The position numbers and the translations under genes are program-made. Positions 34,721-43,337 of a stretch of 64,000 nucleotides of DNA are shown piece by piece (the stretch's first letter is position 1; every line of letters begins with the position of its first letter). A model generated the notes under the pieces. It ran no database searches and was not told the origin of the DNA. It was given only the letters and a program-made list of their open reading frames with translations. Source of the stretch: Clostridia bacterium (GTDB taxonomy: Bacteria > Bacillota > Clostridia > Oscillospirales > Acutalibacteraceae). The stretch is taken from NCBI GenBank assembly GCA_017410605.1, contig JAFQQN010000003.1, positions 62,001 to 126,000 on the forward strand. Reading direction: 5' to 3'.

Positions 34721-35827
34721 TTAAATTAATATTTTAATTCTGTGGTCGAGGTTCTTTTCCTTGTAAACTATTTGTCCGTCACATAGGGTGAGTTTGCAGT
34801 TATAACTGTAATTTCCTTTAATTTTATTTCCTGGGTCAATGTTAAAATTAAAGGGGTGAAAACCATAATCTAATACAGCAAGGTCTGCCCTTGAGCCTAT
34901 TTTAATATATCCAAGGTTTGATTCTTTTCCAATGGCCGCCGCAGCATTGGTTGTAACGGCCTTAAAAATCTCTGTTTCGGGCATACCCATAGCCCTCATA
35001 ACACCCATACAAAGGGTAAGACCATAATTTCCTCCTCTTTGGAAGACACTTAAATTGGTAAGGTCACTGCTTATGGTATTAGGGTAAAGACCGGCCGAAA
35101 TACACTTTTTCATTATTTCAAAATTGGTGTGGATATGTCCGGCCATACCGGTGTCTATTATTACACCCTTTTCTTTTGCCTTTTTAAGTGCAGAAAAATC
35201 ATTTAAAAGAGCATTGTTATCTCCGCCGTGGTAAGGGTGGGTTAAAATATCACCAGGTCTTAGCAGGTCTATAATCTCTTCCATTTTAATAGACGAATTA
35301 GAACAGTGTACCATTACTTTAAGGCCTTTACCACCAGCAAAAGCAATAACCTTTTTAAGTGGTTGTGAGCTTAGAACATCACCGTTTGAAGAATCTATAT
35401 ATGTTTTTATACCAACAACTCTGTCACCGAATGTATGTAGCATTTTCTCAATCTTGTAAAATTCTACACAATCATTTTTAATTTGCACCGAGGGGAAAGT
35501 ATAGGCGCCAAGCTTCATATTTTCTAAAAGAAATTTATTACCCTTAACGCTACCGGCGTCTACTGCCGTCGTAACACCAAAAGGAAAAAACGAAGAGGGC
35601 GCAGGGGTTCCAAAGCAGTCATCACTTATGCCATAAATGTGTGTATGAATGTCTATAAGCCCCGGGGCCACAATAAACCCTTTAGCGTTATAAACCACAT
35701 GAGCTTTTAGGTTAATTTTGTTTTCTATTTTAGATATTTTGCCGTCTGCAATATAAATATCCTTACGGATAAAATTTTCACCGTTAAAAACAAGGCCATT
35801 CTTTATGATGATTTTTTTGTATCCCAT
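34721..35827 (-). CDS. Amidohydrolase/dihydroorotase-like metallohydrolase
   Basis: A 368-aa amidohydrolase-superfamily protein. Metal motif GLIDIHTHIYG, possible carbamylated Lys in VVGIKTYIDSS, His in KVMVHCSNSS and DILTHPYHGGD, and the Asp in ISSDLTNLS. The closest pattern is the D-aminoacylase/'EF_0837-type' amidohydrolase group; exact substrate unknown. ATG 35827 is preferred over GTG 35836 since AGGGGTG lies nearby. First gene of the minus-strand operon and divergent to the AraC-type regulator. Confidence 0.82.
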   Translation of the reverse strand: MGYKKIIIKNGLVFNGENFIRKDIYIADGKISKIENKINLKAHVVYNAKGFIVAPGLIDIHTHIYGISDDCFGTPAPSSFFPFGVTTAVDAGSVKGNKFLLENMKLGAYTFPSVQIKNDCVEFYKIEKMLHTFGDRVVGIKTYIDSSNGDVLSSQPLKKVIAFAGGKGLKVMVHCSNSSIKMEEIIDLLRPGDILTHPYHGGDNNALLNDFSALKKAKEKGVIIDTGMAGHIHTNFEIMKKCISAGLYPNTISSDLTNLSVFQRGGNYGLTLCMGVMRAMGMPETEIFKAVTTNAAAAIGKESNLGYIKIGSRADLAVLDYGFHPFNFNIDPGNKIKGNYSYNCKLTLCDGQIVYKEKNLDHRIKILI

Positions 35828-35985
35828 TATAGGCACCCCTGTTTATTAATAACTAAATTTTACATTCGCATTATATAATTGTAAATGTGCTATGTGATAC
35901 TTTTATCAAAAATGATACTAAATATTATAAGTGATATTTACTTTTGTATTTTAATATGTTAATATTTTTATAAAGGAGGGGAAAT

Positions 35986-36753
35986 ATGGTTAACAGTGAT
36001 TTATCAAATTTAGTTATAACAAGGGTTATAGCGGTTCACCGTCTTTACAGCAACAGCGGTAATTTTATTTCAGGAAGAACTAACCGTGAGCATTGGGCTT
36101 TAATTTTAAAATATAAAGGAAAAACTGTTTACCAAAGCGGTGGAAAGCAGTATTTTTCAGACGCATTACACCCTGTCGTTTTACCGAGAGGAAGCTCTTA
36201 CACCTGGCAATGCACAGAGCAAGGAGATTTTTATGTTATATAATTTGATGCAAATTTGAGCTTTACAGAAATTTTTTCCTTTGAAATTGCAGACAACAAT
36301 ATTTTTTTAAAAAACCTTGCCAAAATTGAGAAAGCCTTAGCTTTAAGGCCGGAAACTTCGGGTGTTCAAACCATTTTGGCAGTTTATAGCATCCTTTGTT
36401 TTTTGTTGGACAGCGAAGAGAAGTATTATTCACCTGAAAAAACAAAAAATACTATTAAACCGGCAATAGATTATATGGTTATGAATTATAATAACCCGGA
36501 TATTACTAATGAACAATTAGCCAAGCTCTGCAATATCAGTACTGTTTATTTTCGAAAGACCTTCTATAATATTTATAAAGTTCCACCAATGAAATATCTT
36601 CAAGGCTTACGTATTGAAAAAGCAAAGCGACTTTTAGAAAGTGATTATGAATCTATAGGTCAGATAGCTGAGAGTGTAGGCTTTAACAGTATTTATCATT
36701 TTTCTAAAACCTTTAAGCTTTGCACCGGTGTTGCTCCTACTAAATATTCTTAA
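35986..36753 (+). pseudogene. AraC family regulator interrupted by an in-frame stop
   Basis: Reads as one 255-codon AraC-type protein in a single frame except for TAA at 36241-36243, after GDFYVI and before FDANLSFTEIF. The N-terminal part is a cupin-like sensor (REHWALILKYKGKTVYQSGG, LPRGSSYTW); the C-terminal part has both AraC helix-turn-helix units: NEQLAKLCNISTVYFRKTF and IGQIAESVGFNSIYHFSKTF. One base change (for example GAA to TAA, giving the usual VIEFDA) would restore it. Ribosome site AAAGGAGG. Divergent to the catabolic operon it presumably controlled. Could also be a sequencing error. Confidence 0.85.
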
Positions 36754-36786
36754 GCAGGGTATAAAATAAATACTAACAGGTATTTG

Positions 36787-36815
36787 TTGACATTGAACTT
36801 TTTTTGTGATATACT
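36787..36815 (+). promoter_or_regulatory. SigA promoter ahead of the riboswitch
   Basis: TTGACA (36787-36792), 17-bp spacer, TATACT (36810-36815); the start point would be just ahead of the aptamer. Confidence 0.88.
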
Positions 36816-36824
36816 TATTCTGCT

Positions 36825-36960
36825 TTCAAAGAGGGAGTAGCTTGCGCAACAAATATAAACGCGTAGCAAAGGCGTCAATACGGCTTTTAGCCCGCCATTG
36901 TTTTAAAAAGCGAGACTCTGGTGGCGCATTCAGGCGTTACCAGAGTTTATTTTTTGTTTG
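36825..36960 (+). ncRNA. yybP-ykoY-type (manganese) riboswitch with terminator
   Basis: The 5' conserved strand reads AAAGAGGGAGTAGC (family consensus AAAGGGGAGUAGC), the middle has CGTCAATACGG, and the 3' strand is AGCGAGACTCTG (consensus AGCAAGACCUUU). AGAG near 36830 can pair with CTCT at 36916 to close P1. The same CTCT is the left arm of a 13-bp terminator, ACTCTGGTGGCGC / GCGTTACCAGAGT (36915-36946), followed by TTTATTTTTT. Ligand-stabilised P1 would thus block termination and switch the downstream gene on, as known for Mn2+ members of this class. Identified by motif memory, not by covariance search. Confidence 0.78.
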
Positions 36961-37001
36961 AAGCGACTACCCCCAAAAAATATTTTTAAGGAGAGTTTTT
37001 T

Positions 37002-38153
37002 ATGCAGGCTTTTTCATCTTGGCTTGGCACCTGGGCTTCCCGCGTGGCTGATATGACAGTTACCGACTGGGTTTCCATGGTAGCAATGTGGGTTATTGGC
37101 GGAATTTTAATTTTTCTTGCCATAAAAAAAGATATGGAACCCACCTTACTTCTTCCTATGGGCTTCGGTGCTATTATAGTTAACCTTCCCGGTGTTGCGG
37201 CACCCGGCTCAGAGCATGGTATGTTTGGCCCACTTTCAACCCTTTTCGATGCTGGTATAGCTAATGAACTGTTCCCCCTTATTCTTTTCATTGGTATAGG
37301 CGCAATGATAGACTTTGGACCATTGCTTTCCAACCCTAAACTTATGATATTCGGTGCCGCCGCACAGTTTGGTATATTCTTCACCTTCTGTATGGCTTCA
37401 ATGTTCTTTGATTTTAACGATGCACTTTCCATTGGTGTTATCGGTGCCGCTGACGGCCCCACCTCTATTGTTGTTGCACAACAGCTGGGTTCTAAATATG
37501 TTGGTGCAATTATGGTTGCCGCATATTCTTATATGGCTCTTGTTCCCATTATTCAACCCCCCGTTATTAAGCTTCTTACAACCAAAAAAGAACGCCTTAT
37601 CCGTATGCCTTACGAGCCTAAATCTGTTTCCAAGCTCACTAAAATTTTGTTCCCCATCATTATCACTGCAGTTGTTGGTATTGTAGCTCCCGACTCAGTT
37701 TACCTCGTTGGTTTCTTAATGTTCGGTAACCTTATTCGCGAGTGCGGTGTGCTAAACTCTCTTTCTGAAACAGCACAGAAGGTTCTTGCAAACCTTATTA
37801 CCATCTTCCTTGGTATCACAATTGCCACAAAAATGTATTATAAAGACTTCTTGGCTGTTAACACCCTGCTCATTTTAGGTCTTGGTCTTGTTGCATTTAT
37901 CATTGATACCGCCGGTGGAGTTCTTTTTGCTAAGTTTCTCAACCTCTTTATGAAGAAAAAGGTTAATCCTATGATTGGTGCCGCCGGTATTTCTGCATTC
38001 CCCATGTCCGGCCGTGTTGTTCATAAATTAGGCCTTGAAGCCGATAATCAAAACTTCCTGCTTATGCATTCAATGGCGGTTAACGTTTCCGGTCAGATTG
38101 CTTCTGTTATTGCAGGCGGTATTATACTCAGTTTCGGCCTTGGCGCTCTTTAA
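37002..38153 (+). CDS. Sodium-ion-translocating decarboxylase beta subunit (OadB-like)
   Basis: A 383-aa polytopic membrane protein of the OadB/GcdB/MmdB family, which couples biotin-dependent decarboxylation to Na+ export. Conserved blocks: FPLILFIGIGAMIDFGPLL, the ion-site GVIGAADGPTSIVVA, IRECGVLNSLSETAQKVLAN, FLGITIATKM and NPMIGAAGISAFPMSGRVV. No alpha (carboxyltransferase) or biotin subunit gene is adjacent; only a 50-aa membrane protein follows. It is preceded by a manganese-type riboswitch, which is unexpected for this family. Confidence 0.93.
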   Translation: MQAFSSWLGTWASRVADMTVTDWVSMVAMWVIGGILIFLAIKKDMEPTLLLPMGFGAIIVNLPGVAAPGSEHGMFGPLSTLFDAGIANELFPLILFIGIGAMIDFGPLLSNPKLMIFGAAAQFGIFFTFCMASMFFDFNDALSIGVIGAADGPTSIVVAQQLGSKYVGAIMVAAYSYMALVPIIQPPVIKLLTTKKERLIRMPYEPKSVSKLTKILFPIIITAVVGIVAPDSVYLVGFLMFGNLIRECGVLNSLSETAQKVLANLITIFLGITIATKMYYKDFLAVNTLLILGLGLVAFIIDTAGGVLFAKFLNLFMKKKVNPMIGAAGISAFPMSGRVVHKLGLEADNQNFLLMHSMAVNVSGQIASVIAGGIILSFGLGAL

Positions 38154-38170
38154 TATTGGGAGGAAATATT

Positions 38171-38323
38171 ATGATGTCTTTTTTAAACCTTGCATTTAAT
38201 CCCTCAAATTTTGTTAATAACCTGGGTTATATGGGCGTTGGTATGGTTATTATAATTGCCGTTATTGGTGTTATAATTGCCGCCACCAGCATTCTAAACG
38301 CAGTTACAGGTAAGAAAAAATAA
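38171..38323 (+). CDS. 50-aa single-span membrane protein after OadB
   Basis: Starts at ATG 38171 behind GGAGGAAAT, 17 bp after oadB. Product: a short N-terminus (FLNLAFNPSNFVNN), one hydrophobic helix (VGMVIIIAVIGVIIAATSIL) and a basic end TGKKK. Size and position suggest a stripped-down gamma-type (OadG-like) partner that stabilises the beta subunit, but it lacks the His/Pro-rich C-terminal tail of true OadG. A terminator follows. Confidence 0.78.
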   Translation: MMSFLNLAFNPSNFVNNLGYMGVGMVIIIAVIGVIIAATSILNAVTGKKK

Positions 38324-38355
38324 TTAAAAGCACTGTAAAATAAGTCTAAAAAATT

Positions 38356-38389
38356 AACCACTCTGCCTTTTGAGACAGAGTGGTTTTTG
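38356..38389 (+). terminator. Terminator after the oadB pair
   Basis: 10-bp stem AACCACTCTG / CAGAGTGGTT with TTTTT. Confidence 0.9.
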
Positions 38390-38416
38390 AATTTGTATTA
38401 GGTTTTAATTTCTGTT

Positions 38417-39049
38417 TTATTTTTTGAAAAATTCTTCTTCTACCGCGGCGCAAATAGCGTGATAAATGGGAAGATGAGCTTCTTGCACAAGGTAGGTTTC
38501 GGTTTCGGGTGCCTTGATGCAAATATCAGAATTTTCAGCAAGGGCACCGCCGCCATTTCCGGTCATACCAATAACGGTTATACCAAGGGCTTTGGCCACT
38601 TTTGCGGCATGGTTAATGTTTTTTGCGTTACCCGAGGTGCTAAGACCAATAAAAACATCACCTTTTTTGCCAAGCCCGAAAACCTGTTGGGCAAATATAT
38701 AGTCGGGGTCAACATCGTTACAGTAAGCAGTAAGAAGAGAGGAAGATTCACAAAGGTTTACAGCCGGAAGACCGCACTGAAGCTTGGAAAGAAGAAGGTC
38801 ATCTACCTTTGGGTTGGCAGTTTTTAAAGCCTCGGCTTTTTCACCTTCAACAGGGCGGCGCTTTAAAAAGCCCTTCATAAGTTCGCCAACAATGTGTGTG
38901 CTGTCGGCTGCGCTTCCGCCGTTTCCACAAAGAAGAAGCTTTCCGTCGTTTTTATAGCAATCAACTATTGCGTTTATTGCTTTATTAATATCATCTGCGC
39001 AGCAGCTTAGCTTCTCGTTTTTTGATATAAGAAGAGAAACATAATCCAT
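38417..39049 (-). CDS. SIS-domain phosphosugar isomerase (GmhA/DiaA-like)
   Basis: A 210-aa SIS protein. Phosphosugar-binding loops LLCGNGGSAADSTHIVGEL and FIGLSTSGNAKNINHAAK plus the C-terminal EAHLPIYHAICAAVEEEFF match sedoheptulose-7-phosphate isomerase and DnaA-associated DiaA. ATG 39049 is preferred over GTG 39061 because of AGGTGG spacing. It follows a ROK kinase gene in the same direction, suggesting phosphorylation then isomerisation of an amino or heptose sugar. Confidence 0.85.
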   Translation of the reverse strand: MDYVSLLISKNEKLSCCADDINKAINAIVDCYKNDGKLLLCGNGGSAADSTHIVGELMKGFLKRRPVEGEKAEALKTANPKVDDLLLSKLQCGLPAVNLCESSSLLTAYCNDVDPDYIFAQQVFGLGKKGDVFIGLSTSGNAKNINHAAKVAKALGITVIGMTGNGGGALAENSDICIKAPETETYLVQEAHLPIYHAICAAVEEEFFKK

Positions 39050-39071
39050 AAAAATAACCACCTATATAAAA

Positions 39072-40049
39072 TTAATTTTTTGTTTGATTTAACCCGTAAA
39101 CACCAACGGTGAGGGCGGCATAGTCGCCTATACCCTCTAAAAGCTGAGCGGGAACAACTTCACAGCATTTCCAAGAAACCTCAAGGGCTTCTTTTTCTAT
39201 AATCTCTTTACAGGATTCCCAAAGACCGTTTCTTGAACGGGTGAAAATGCTTCCAATAACAATTTTTTCGGGGTTAAGAAGGTCAATAAGTATTGAAAGG
39301 CCACGGCCTAAATATTCACCGCAAAGTCGGTAAACCTCAATAGCTGTTGGGTCACCGTGCTGTTCAGCCGCAATAGCTATAGATTTAGCAGTAATATCTT
39401 TTGGCGCGGTTTCGGGGTGAAAATAAAGGGGAGTTTCGCCTCTTTGGTAGGCCGCAAGACCTAAAGTGTAGCCTAATTGAGCAATACCTCCGCCGCTGCA
39501 AAATCCCTCAAACGAGCCAAATTTTCCAAAACCTACAGGTCCGTTTTCGCTAAGCCTTACGTGACCTACCTCACCTGCATTTCCGTTTGTGCCCTCGTAA
39601 AGCTTACCGTCTAAAATAAGCCCGGCGCCAAGACCGGTTCCAAAGGTTAAAAACACCATATTCTGACAATGTTCACCTGCGCCGTAAAGCCATTCGGCAA
39701 GGGCACAGGCATTAGCATCGTTTTGTAAAAAGGCCGGAACATTATACCGTTCTTTAAATGTTTTTACAATTTCAAAGCCGTGTAGGTTAGGTAGGTTGGG
39801 AGGGCAAACAATAACCCCCTTTTTAGAATCCAACGGTCCACCGCAAGAAATTCCTATTGCATCACAGCCGTATTTTGGAATAAATTCATCTAATATTTCA
39901 AAAAACTGTGCCATCATTTCGTCGGCAGATTTTGAAACATCGGTTGCAAACCCCTTTTTATCCAAAACTTTCAGTTCTTTTTCTGTTGCACAGCCGGCGG
40001 TAACGGCACATTTTGTACCGCCTACATCAATGCCAATAACATTTAACAT
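39072..40049 (-). CDS. ROK family sugar kinase without the zinc-cysteine motif
   Basis: A 325-aa kinase. ATP motif IGIDVGGTKCAVTAG, catalytic Asp in FLQNDANACALAEW, second phosphate motif FLTFGTGLGAGLIL and EVGHVRL are typical of ROK glucokinases/hexosamine kinases. The zinc site normally written CxCGxxGCxE reads GFGKFGSFEGFCSG, with the first three cysteines replaced, so zinc is probably not bound. Clustered with the SIS isomerase, a DUF4364 regulator and a flavoprotein, with 5-22 bp spacings. Confidence 0.88.
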   Translation of the reverse strand: MLNVIGIDVGGTKCAVTAGCATEKELKVLDKKGFATDVSKSADEMMAQFFEILDEFIPKYGCDAIGISCGGPLDSKKGVIVCPPNLPNLHGFEIVKTFKERYNVPAFLQNDANACALAEWLYGAGEHCQNMVFLTFGTGLGAGLILDGKLYEGTNGNAGEVGHVRLSENGPVGFGKFGSFEGFCSGGGIAQLGYTLGLAAYQRGETPLYFHPETAPKDITAKSIAIAAEQHGDPTAIEVYRLCGEYLGRGLSILIDLLNPEKIVIGSIFTRSRNGLWESCKEIIEKEALEVSWKCCEVVPAQLLEGIGDYAALTVGVYGLNQTKN

Positions 40050-40053
40050 AACG

Positions 40054-40620
40054 TCATTCTCCTTTTTTCTCTTTAAGACCGTCTGTAAGGGTTTTTATAA
40101 ATGAATCATAATAATACTTGGGGTCTTCTAAAATTTGGGTTTTGAGAGCCTGAGCTTGGGGAACACCCGGAAGAAGAAGCTGAAAAGAAAAAAGCGTCTG
40201 ACCGGAATTTTCAACCTTACAGGTAAGCAAGGCACCGCCCTCGGTTTTCTCAATAGTAATGTTGGTGTCACGCTCGGTTTTATAACGCAAAAGCATTTTC
40301 AAAACAGCATTATAAACTTTGGTTCTAAGGGCAGTAGAAACTGTATCTTTAAGTGTGTTGCTAAGGGAAATGCCCTTAGGGGTAATTTCATACATATCCT
40401 TAGCTTTTTCTGACACAGTTATATACCCGTCACGCTCAAGCTCTGCAATTGCGGTTTGGGTATCAAAATAGTTTGAAATGCCCTCATAGTGAAAAAGCTG
40501 TGCAGTCTCGGTAGCTGGTACGGCCTCGGAAAGTGAGGCTAATAAATAGCATATTAAAATTTTAAGGTCGCCGCTGTCAAACATATTCTCCGGCGTTATT
40601 TTTTCAAATTGAGCGTTCAT
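40054..40620 (-). CDS. DUF4364 family protein, winged-helix-like
   Basis: A 188-aa protein recognised from N-terminal MFDSGDLKILICYLLASL, then TAIAELERDGYITVSE, which looks like a winged helix, and a beta-rich C-terminal domain ending in FIKTLTDGLKEKKGE. DUF4364 proteins are widespread single-copy clostridial proteins thought to bind DNA; function is not established. The neighbouring ROK kinase starts 5 bp downstream, so they are co-transcribed. Confidence 0.82.
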   Translation of the reverse strand: MNAQFEKITPENMFDSGDLKILICYLLASLSEAVPATETAQLFHYEGISNYFDTQTAIAELERDGYITVSEKAKDMYEITPKGISLSNTLKDTVSTALRTKVYNAVLKMLLRYKTERDTNITIEKTEGGALLTCKVENSGQTLFSFQLLLPGVPQAQALKTQILEDPKYYYDSFIKTLTDGLKEKKGE

Positions 40621-40642
40621 TTTATCTCCTCCTTATTGTGGG

Positions 40643-41131
40643 TTATATATTGTCGGTGCCCTTTATTAAATAATATTCTTTAAGATGACAACCGCTTATT
40701 GTAAACATAGGGGTAAGCTGTTTTAAAACCGATTCGGCTTGGTCTTGCTCGCTTCCACAGGTCATAAGAACAAAAACTTCTCGTTCTCCCTTAACAGGCG
40801 GACGTTTATTTAAAACAAACCTAGCATTATAAAACCTTTGAAAACGGTCTACAAGGGCTTTAAGCGGTGCGGGAAGACCGCAGTTGTAAATTGGGAAGGC
40901 AAAAATAACCCTATTTGCCTTTTCAAATTTTTCATAAAACTTATCAAGGTCAGAGAAAGCACAGCCCTCTTTTGTTTTGCAAAAGCCACAGTCAAAACAG
41001 GGGTGGGGTAACGCCTTAAAGCAGTTGTAAAAATATGCCCCTTTACAGTCACCAAACTTTTCTTTTAAAAGCTTAGCGGTGAAAGAATCTGCTTTAGGCG
41101 AGGCATAAATGATAACTGTTTTTTCGTCCAT
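40643..41131 (-). CDS. Flavodoxin-fold NAD(P)H oxidoreductase
   Basis: A 162-aa FMN protein: phosphate loop VIIYASPKADSFTAKLL, the cysteine-rich insert CFDCGFCKTKEGCAFSD and the flavin-binding FAFPIYNCGLPAPLKALVDRF are typical of FMN_red/flavodoxin_2 proteins. CxxC-type cysteines suggest iron-sulfur or redox contact. ATG 41131 preferred over GTG 41140 on ribosome-site spacing (GGGGAGTG). First gene of the minus-strand group of four. Confidence 0.85.
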   Translation of the reverse strand: MDEKTVIIYASPKADSFTAKLLKEKFGDCKGAYFYNCFKALPHPCFDCGFCKTKEGCAFSDLDKFYEKFEKANRVIFAFPIYNCGLPAPLKALVDRFQRFYNARFVLNKRPPVKGEREVFVLMTCGSEQDQAESVLKQLTPMFTISGCHLKEYYLIKGTDNI

Positions 41132-41261
41132 AAAATTCACTCCCCGCCTTTTTGAAAATATTATACTATTTTAAAATATAAACTGCAATAGCAATTTAAA
41201 ACTAAACTAAAATTTATGTGAAATTCAAACCTGAGATTGCCATTAAACTGCTTTAAAATCC

Positions 41262-41290
41262 TTGACACAGGGGTGCTGTTGTGGTACACT
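41262..41290 (+). promoter_or_regulatory. SigA promoter of glyQS
   Basis: TTGACA (41262-41267), 17-bp spacer, TACACT (41285-41290); the leader is only about 35 nt, so no T-box is present. Confidence 0.85.
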
Positions 41291-41331
41291 TAAAAAGTGT
41301 ATAGATTAACATATTTTCGGAGGAAGAAAAA

Positions 41332-42705
41332 ATGAAAAACAGCGAAAAAAATATGGAAACAGTAGTTGCTCTTGCAAAGGGAAGAGGCTTTGTATATTCC
41401 GGCTCTGAAATATACGGTGGCCTTTCTAACACTTGGGATTACGGCCCCTTAGGTGTAGAGCTTAAAAATAATGTAAAAAAGGCTTGGTGGAAAAAGTTTG
41501 TTCAGGAAAACCCTTATAATGTAGGTTTAGATAGTGCAATTCTTATGAACCCTCAGGTTTGGGTTGCTTCGGGTCACGTAGGTGGTTTTTCTGACCCCCT
41601 TATGGACTGTAAGGATTGTAAAACCCGTCACCGCGCCGATAAGCTTATTGAAGATACAGGTGTTAACCCCGCCAGTTGGAGCTTTGATGAAATGGCCAAC
41701 TATATTAAAGAAAATAATATTGTTTGCCCCGATTGTGGCTCTTGCAATTTTACCGATATTCGTAAGTTTAACCTTATGTTCAAAACTTTCCAGGGTGTAA
41801 CAGAGGACGCAAAGAACGAAATTTATCTTCGCCCCGAAACCGCTCAGGGTATTTTTGTAAACTTTGCAAACATTCAGCGTACCACACGCAGAAAGCTTCC
41901 CTTTGGTGTTTGCCAGGTAGGTAAGTCTTTCCGTAACGAAATTACCCCCGGTAACTTCATCTTCCGTACCAGAGAATTTGAACAGATGGAGCTTGAGTTT
42001 TTCTGCAAACCCGGTACCGACCTTGAGTGGTTTGCATATTGGAAAGAATATTGCAAAAATTGGCTCATTTCTCTTGGTATGAAAGAAGAAAATCTTAGAC
42101 TTCGCGACCACGAAAAAGAAGAGCTTTCTCACTATTCTAATGCAACTACCGACTTTGAATTTTTATTCCCCTTTGGTTGGGGTGAGCTTTGGGGCATTGC
42201 CGACCGTACCGACTTTGACCTTAATGCCCATATGAAAGAATCTACCAAGAGCTTAGAATATTTCGACCAGGAAACCGGTGAGAAATATGTTCCTTATGTT
42301 ATTGAGCCTTCTCTTGGTGCCGACCGCGTTCTTCTTGCTTTCCTTTGCGATGCTTATGACGAAGAAACCGACGAAAAGGGCGACACCCGTACAGTTCTTC
42401 GCCTTCACCCGGCACTTGCCCCCTATAAGGCCGCTGTTTTGCCCCTTAGCAAAAAGCTTTCCGAAAAGGCTATGGAGGTTTATAATACTCTCGCTAAGGA
42501 TTATATGGTTGATTTTGACGATGCCGGTTCTATTGGTAAGCGCTACCGCCGTGAAGACGAAATTGGTACGCCTTTCTGCATTACCTACGACTTTGAGAGT
42601 GAAGAAGACGGATGCGTTACCGTGCGCGACCGCGACACTATGACCCAAGAGCGTATTAAAATAGAATACCTTAACAGTTACATTAAGGCTAAACTTGAAT
42701 TTTAA
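41332..42705 (+). CDS. glyS: Glycyl-tRNA synthetase (single-chain, alpha2 type)
   Basis: A 457-aa class II synthetase charging tRNA-Gly. Start [19 protein letters not shown] and [17 protein letters not shown], motif 2 [19 protein letters not shown] followed by [15 protein letters not shown], and motif 3 [19 protein letters not shown] zinc-type CKDCKTRHR / CPDCGSC pair lies in the insertion (about residues 87-140). This is the eukaryote/archaea-like single-chain form found in Gram-positives, not the bacterial alpha-beta enzyme. Confidence 0.97.
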   Translation: MKNSEKNMETVVALAKGRGFVYSGSEIYGGLSNTWDYGPLGVELKNNVKKAWWKKFVQENPYNVGLDSAILMNPQVWVASGHVGGFSDPLMDCKDCKTRHRADKLIEDTGVNPASWSFDEMANYIKENNIVCPDCGSCNFTDIRKFNLMFKTFQGVTEDAKNEIYLRPETAQGIFVNFANIQRTTRRKLPFGVCQVGKSFRNEITPGNFIFRTREFEQMELEFFCKPGTDLEWFAYWKEYCKNWLISLGMKEENLRLRDHEKEELSHYSNATTDFEFLFPFGWGELWGIADRTDFDLNAHMKESTKSLEYFDQETGEKYVPYVIEPSLGADRVLLAFLCDAYDEETDEKGDTRTVLRLHPALAPYKAAVLPLSKKLSEKAMEVYNTLAKDYMVDFDDAGSIGKRYRREDEIGTPFCITYDFESEEDGCVTVRDRDTMTQERIKIEYLNSYIKAKLEF

Positions 42706-42717
42706 TTTAAACCTATA

Positions 42718-42753
42718 AATCTGCGTGTGCAATACAATATGTACACGCGGATT
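42718..42753 (+). terminator. Hairpin between glyS and folE
   Basis: Stem AATCTGCGTGT / ACACGCGGATT with a weak T tail (TTTTACC); may be only a partial terminator. Confidence 0.55.
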
Positions 42754-42778
42754 TTACCGCTATTTCGGAGGAATTATT

Positions 42779-43336
42779 TTGGATAAGAAACGAATTGAAA
42801 ATGCAGTTCGTGAGATACTTCTTGCAATAGGGGAGGACCCCGAAAGAGAGGGGCTTTTAGAAACACCCGCCCGTGTTGCAAGAATGTATGAAGAGGTTTT
42901 TTCGGGGCTTGAGAGCGACCCCAAAATGCATCTTAAAACCTTTCATACAGGCCACGACGAAATGGTTGTAGTTCGCGATATTCCCCTTTATTCAATGTGT
43001 GAGCACCATCTTTTGCCCTTTGTAGGCAAGGCCCATATTGCATATATCCCAAGCGACGGAACTGTTATTGGCCTTTCTAAACTGGCAAGAATTGTTGACT
43101 GCTTTGCAAGAAGGCCTCAGCTTCAAGAAAGGCTTACCGCAAATGTTGCCGACTTTTTAAGTAAAGAACTTAAGGCTTTAGGTGTGGCTGTGGTTATTGA
43201 GGCAGAACACCTTTGTATGACAATGCGGGGTGCAAGGGCTTCGGGGGCTACCACCTGTACATCTGCCCTTCGGGGAGTAATGCGTTCTGACAGCCGAACA
43301 AGGGCCGAAGCCTTAAAGCTTTTGGAAAATAAATAG
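42779..43336 (+). CDS. folE: GTP cyclohydrolase I
   Basis: First enzyme of folate synthesis, 185 aa. TTG 42779 is the start: it follows GGAGGA at good spacing and gives the usual N-terminus [20 protein letters not shown]; the longer frame upstream is the hairpin region. Zinc-site Cys/His in [29 protein letters not shown] and the second Cys block [18 protein letters not shown]. Leads a tight folate operon. Confidence 0.96.
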   Translation: MDKKRIENAVREILLAIGEDPEREGLLETPARVARMYEEVFSGLESDPKMHLKTFHTGHDEMVVVRDIPLYSMCEHHLLPFVGKAHIAYIPSDGTVIGLSKLARIVDCFARRPQLQERLTANVADFLSKELKALGVAVVIEAEHLCMTMRGARASGATTCTSALRGVMRSDSRTRAEALKLLENK

Positions 43337-43337
43337 T

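Noticed and set aside
41141..41331. T-box or glycine riboswitch ahead of glyS
   Set aside because: The promoter at 41262 leaves a leader of only about 35 nt, too short for either.
41527..42132. A 201-codon minus-strand frame inside glyS
   Set aside because: Shadow of a strongly conserved synthetase gene; no ribosome site or family features.
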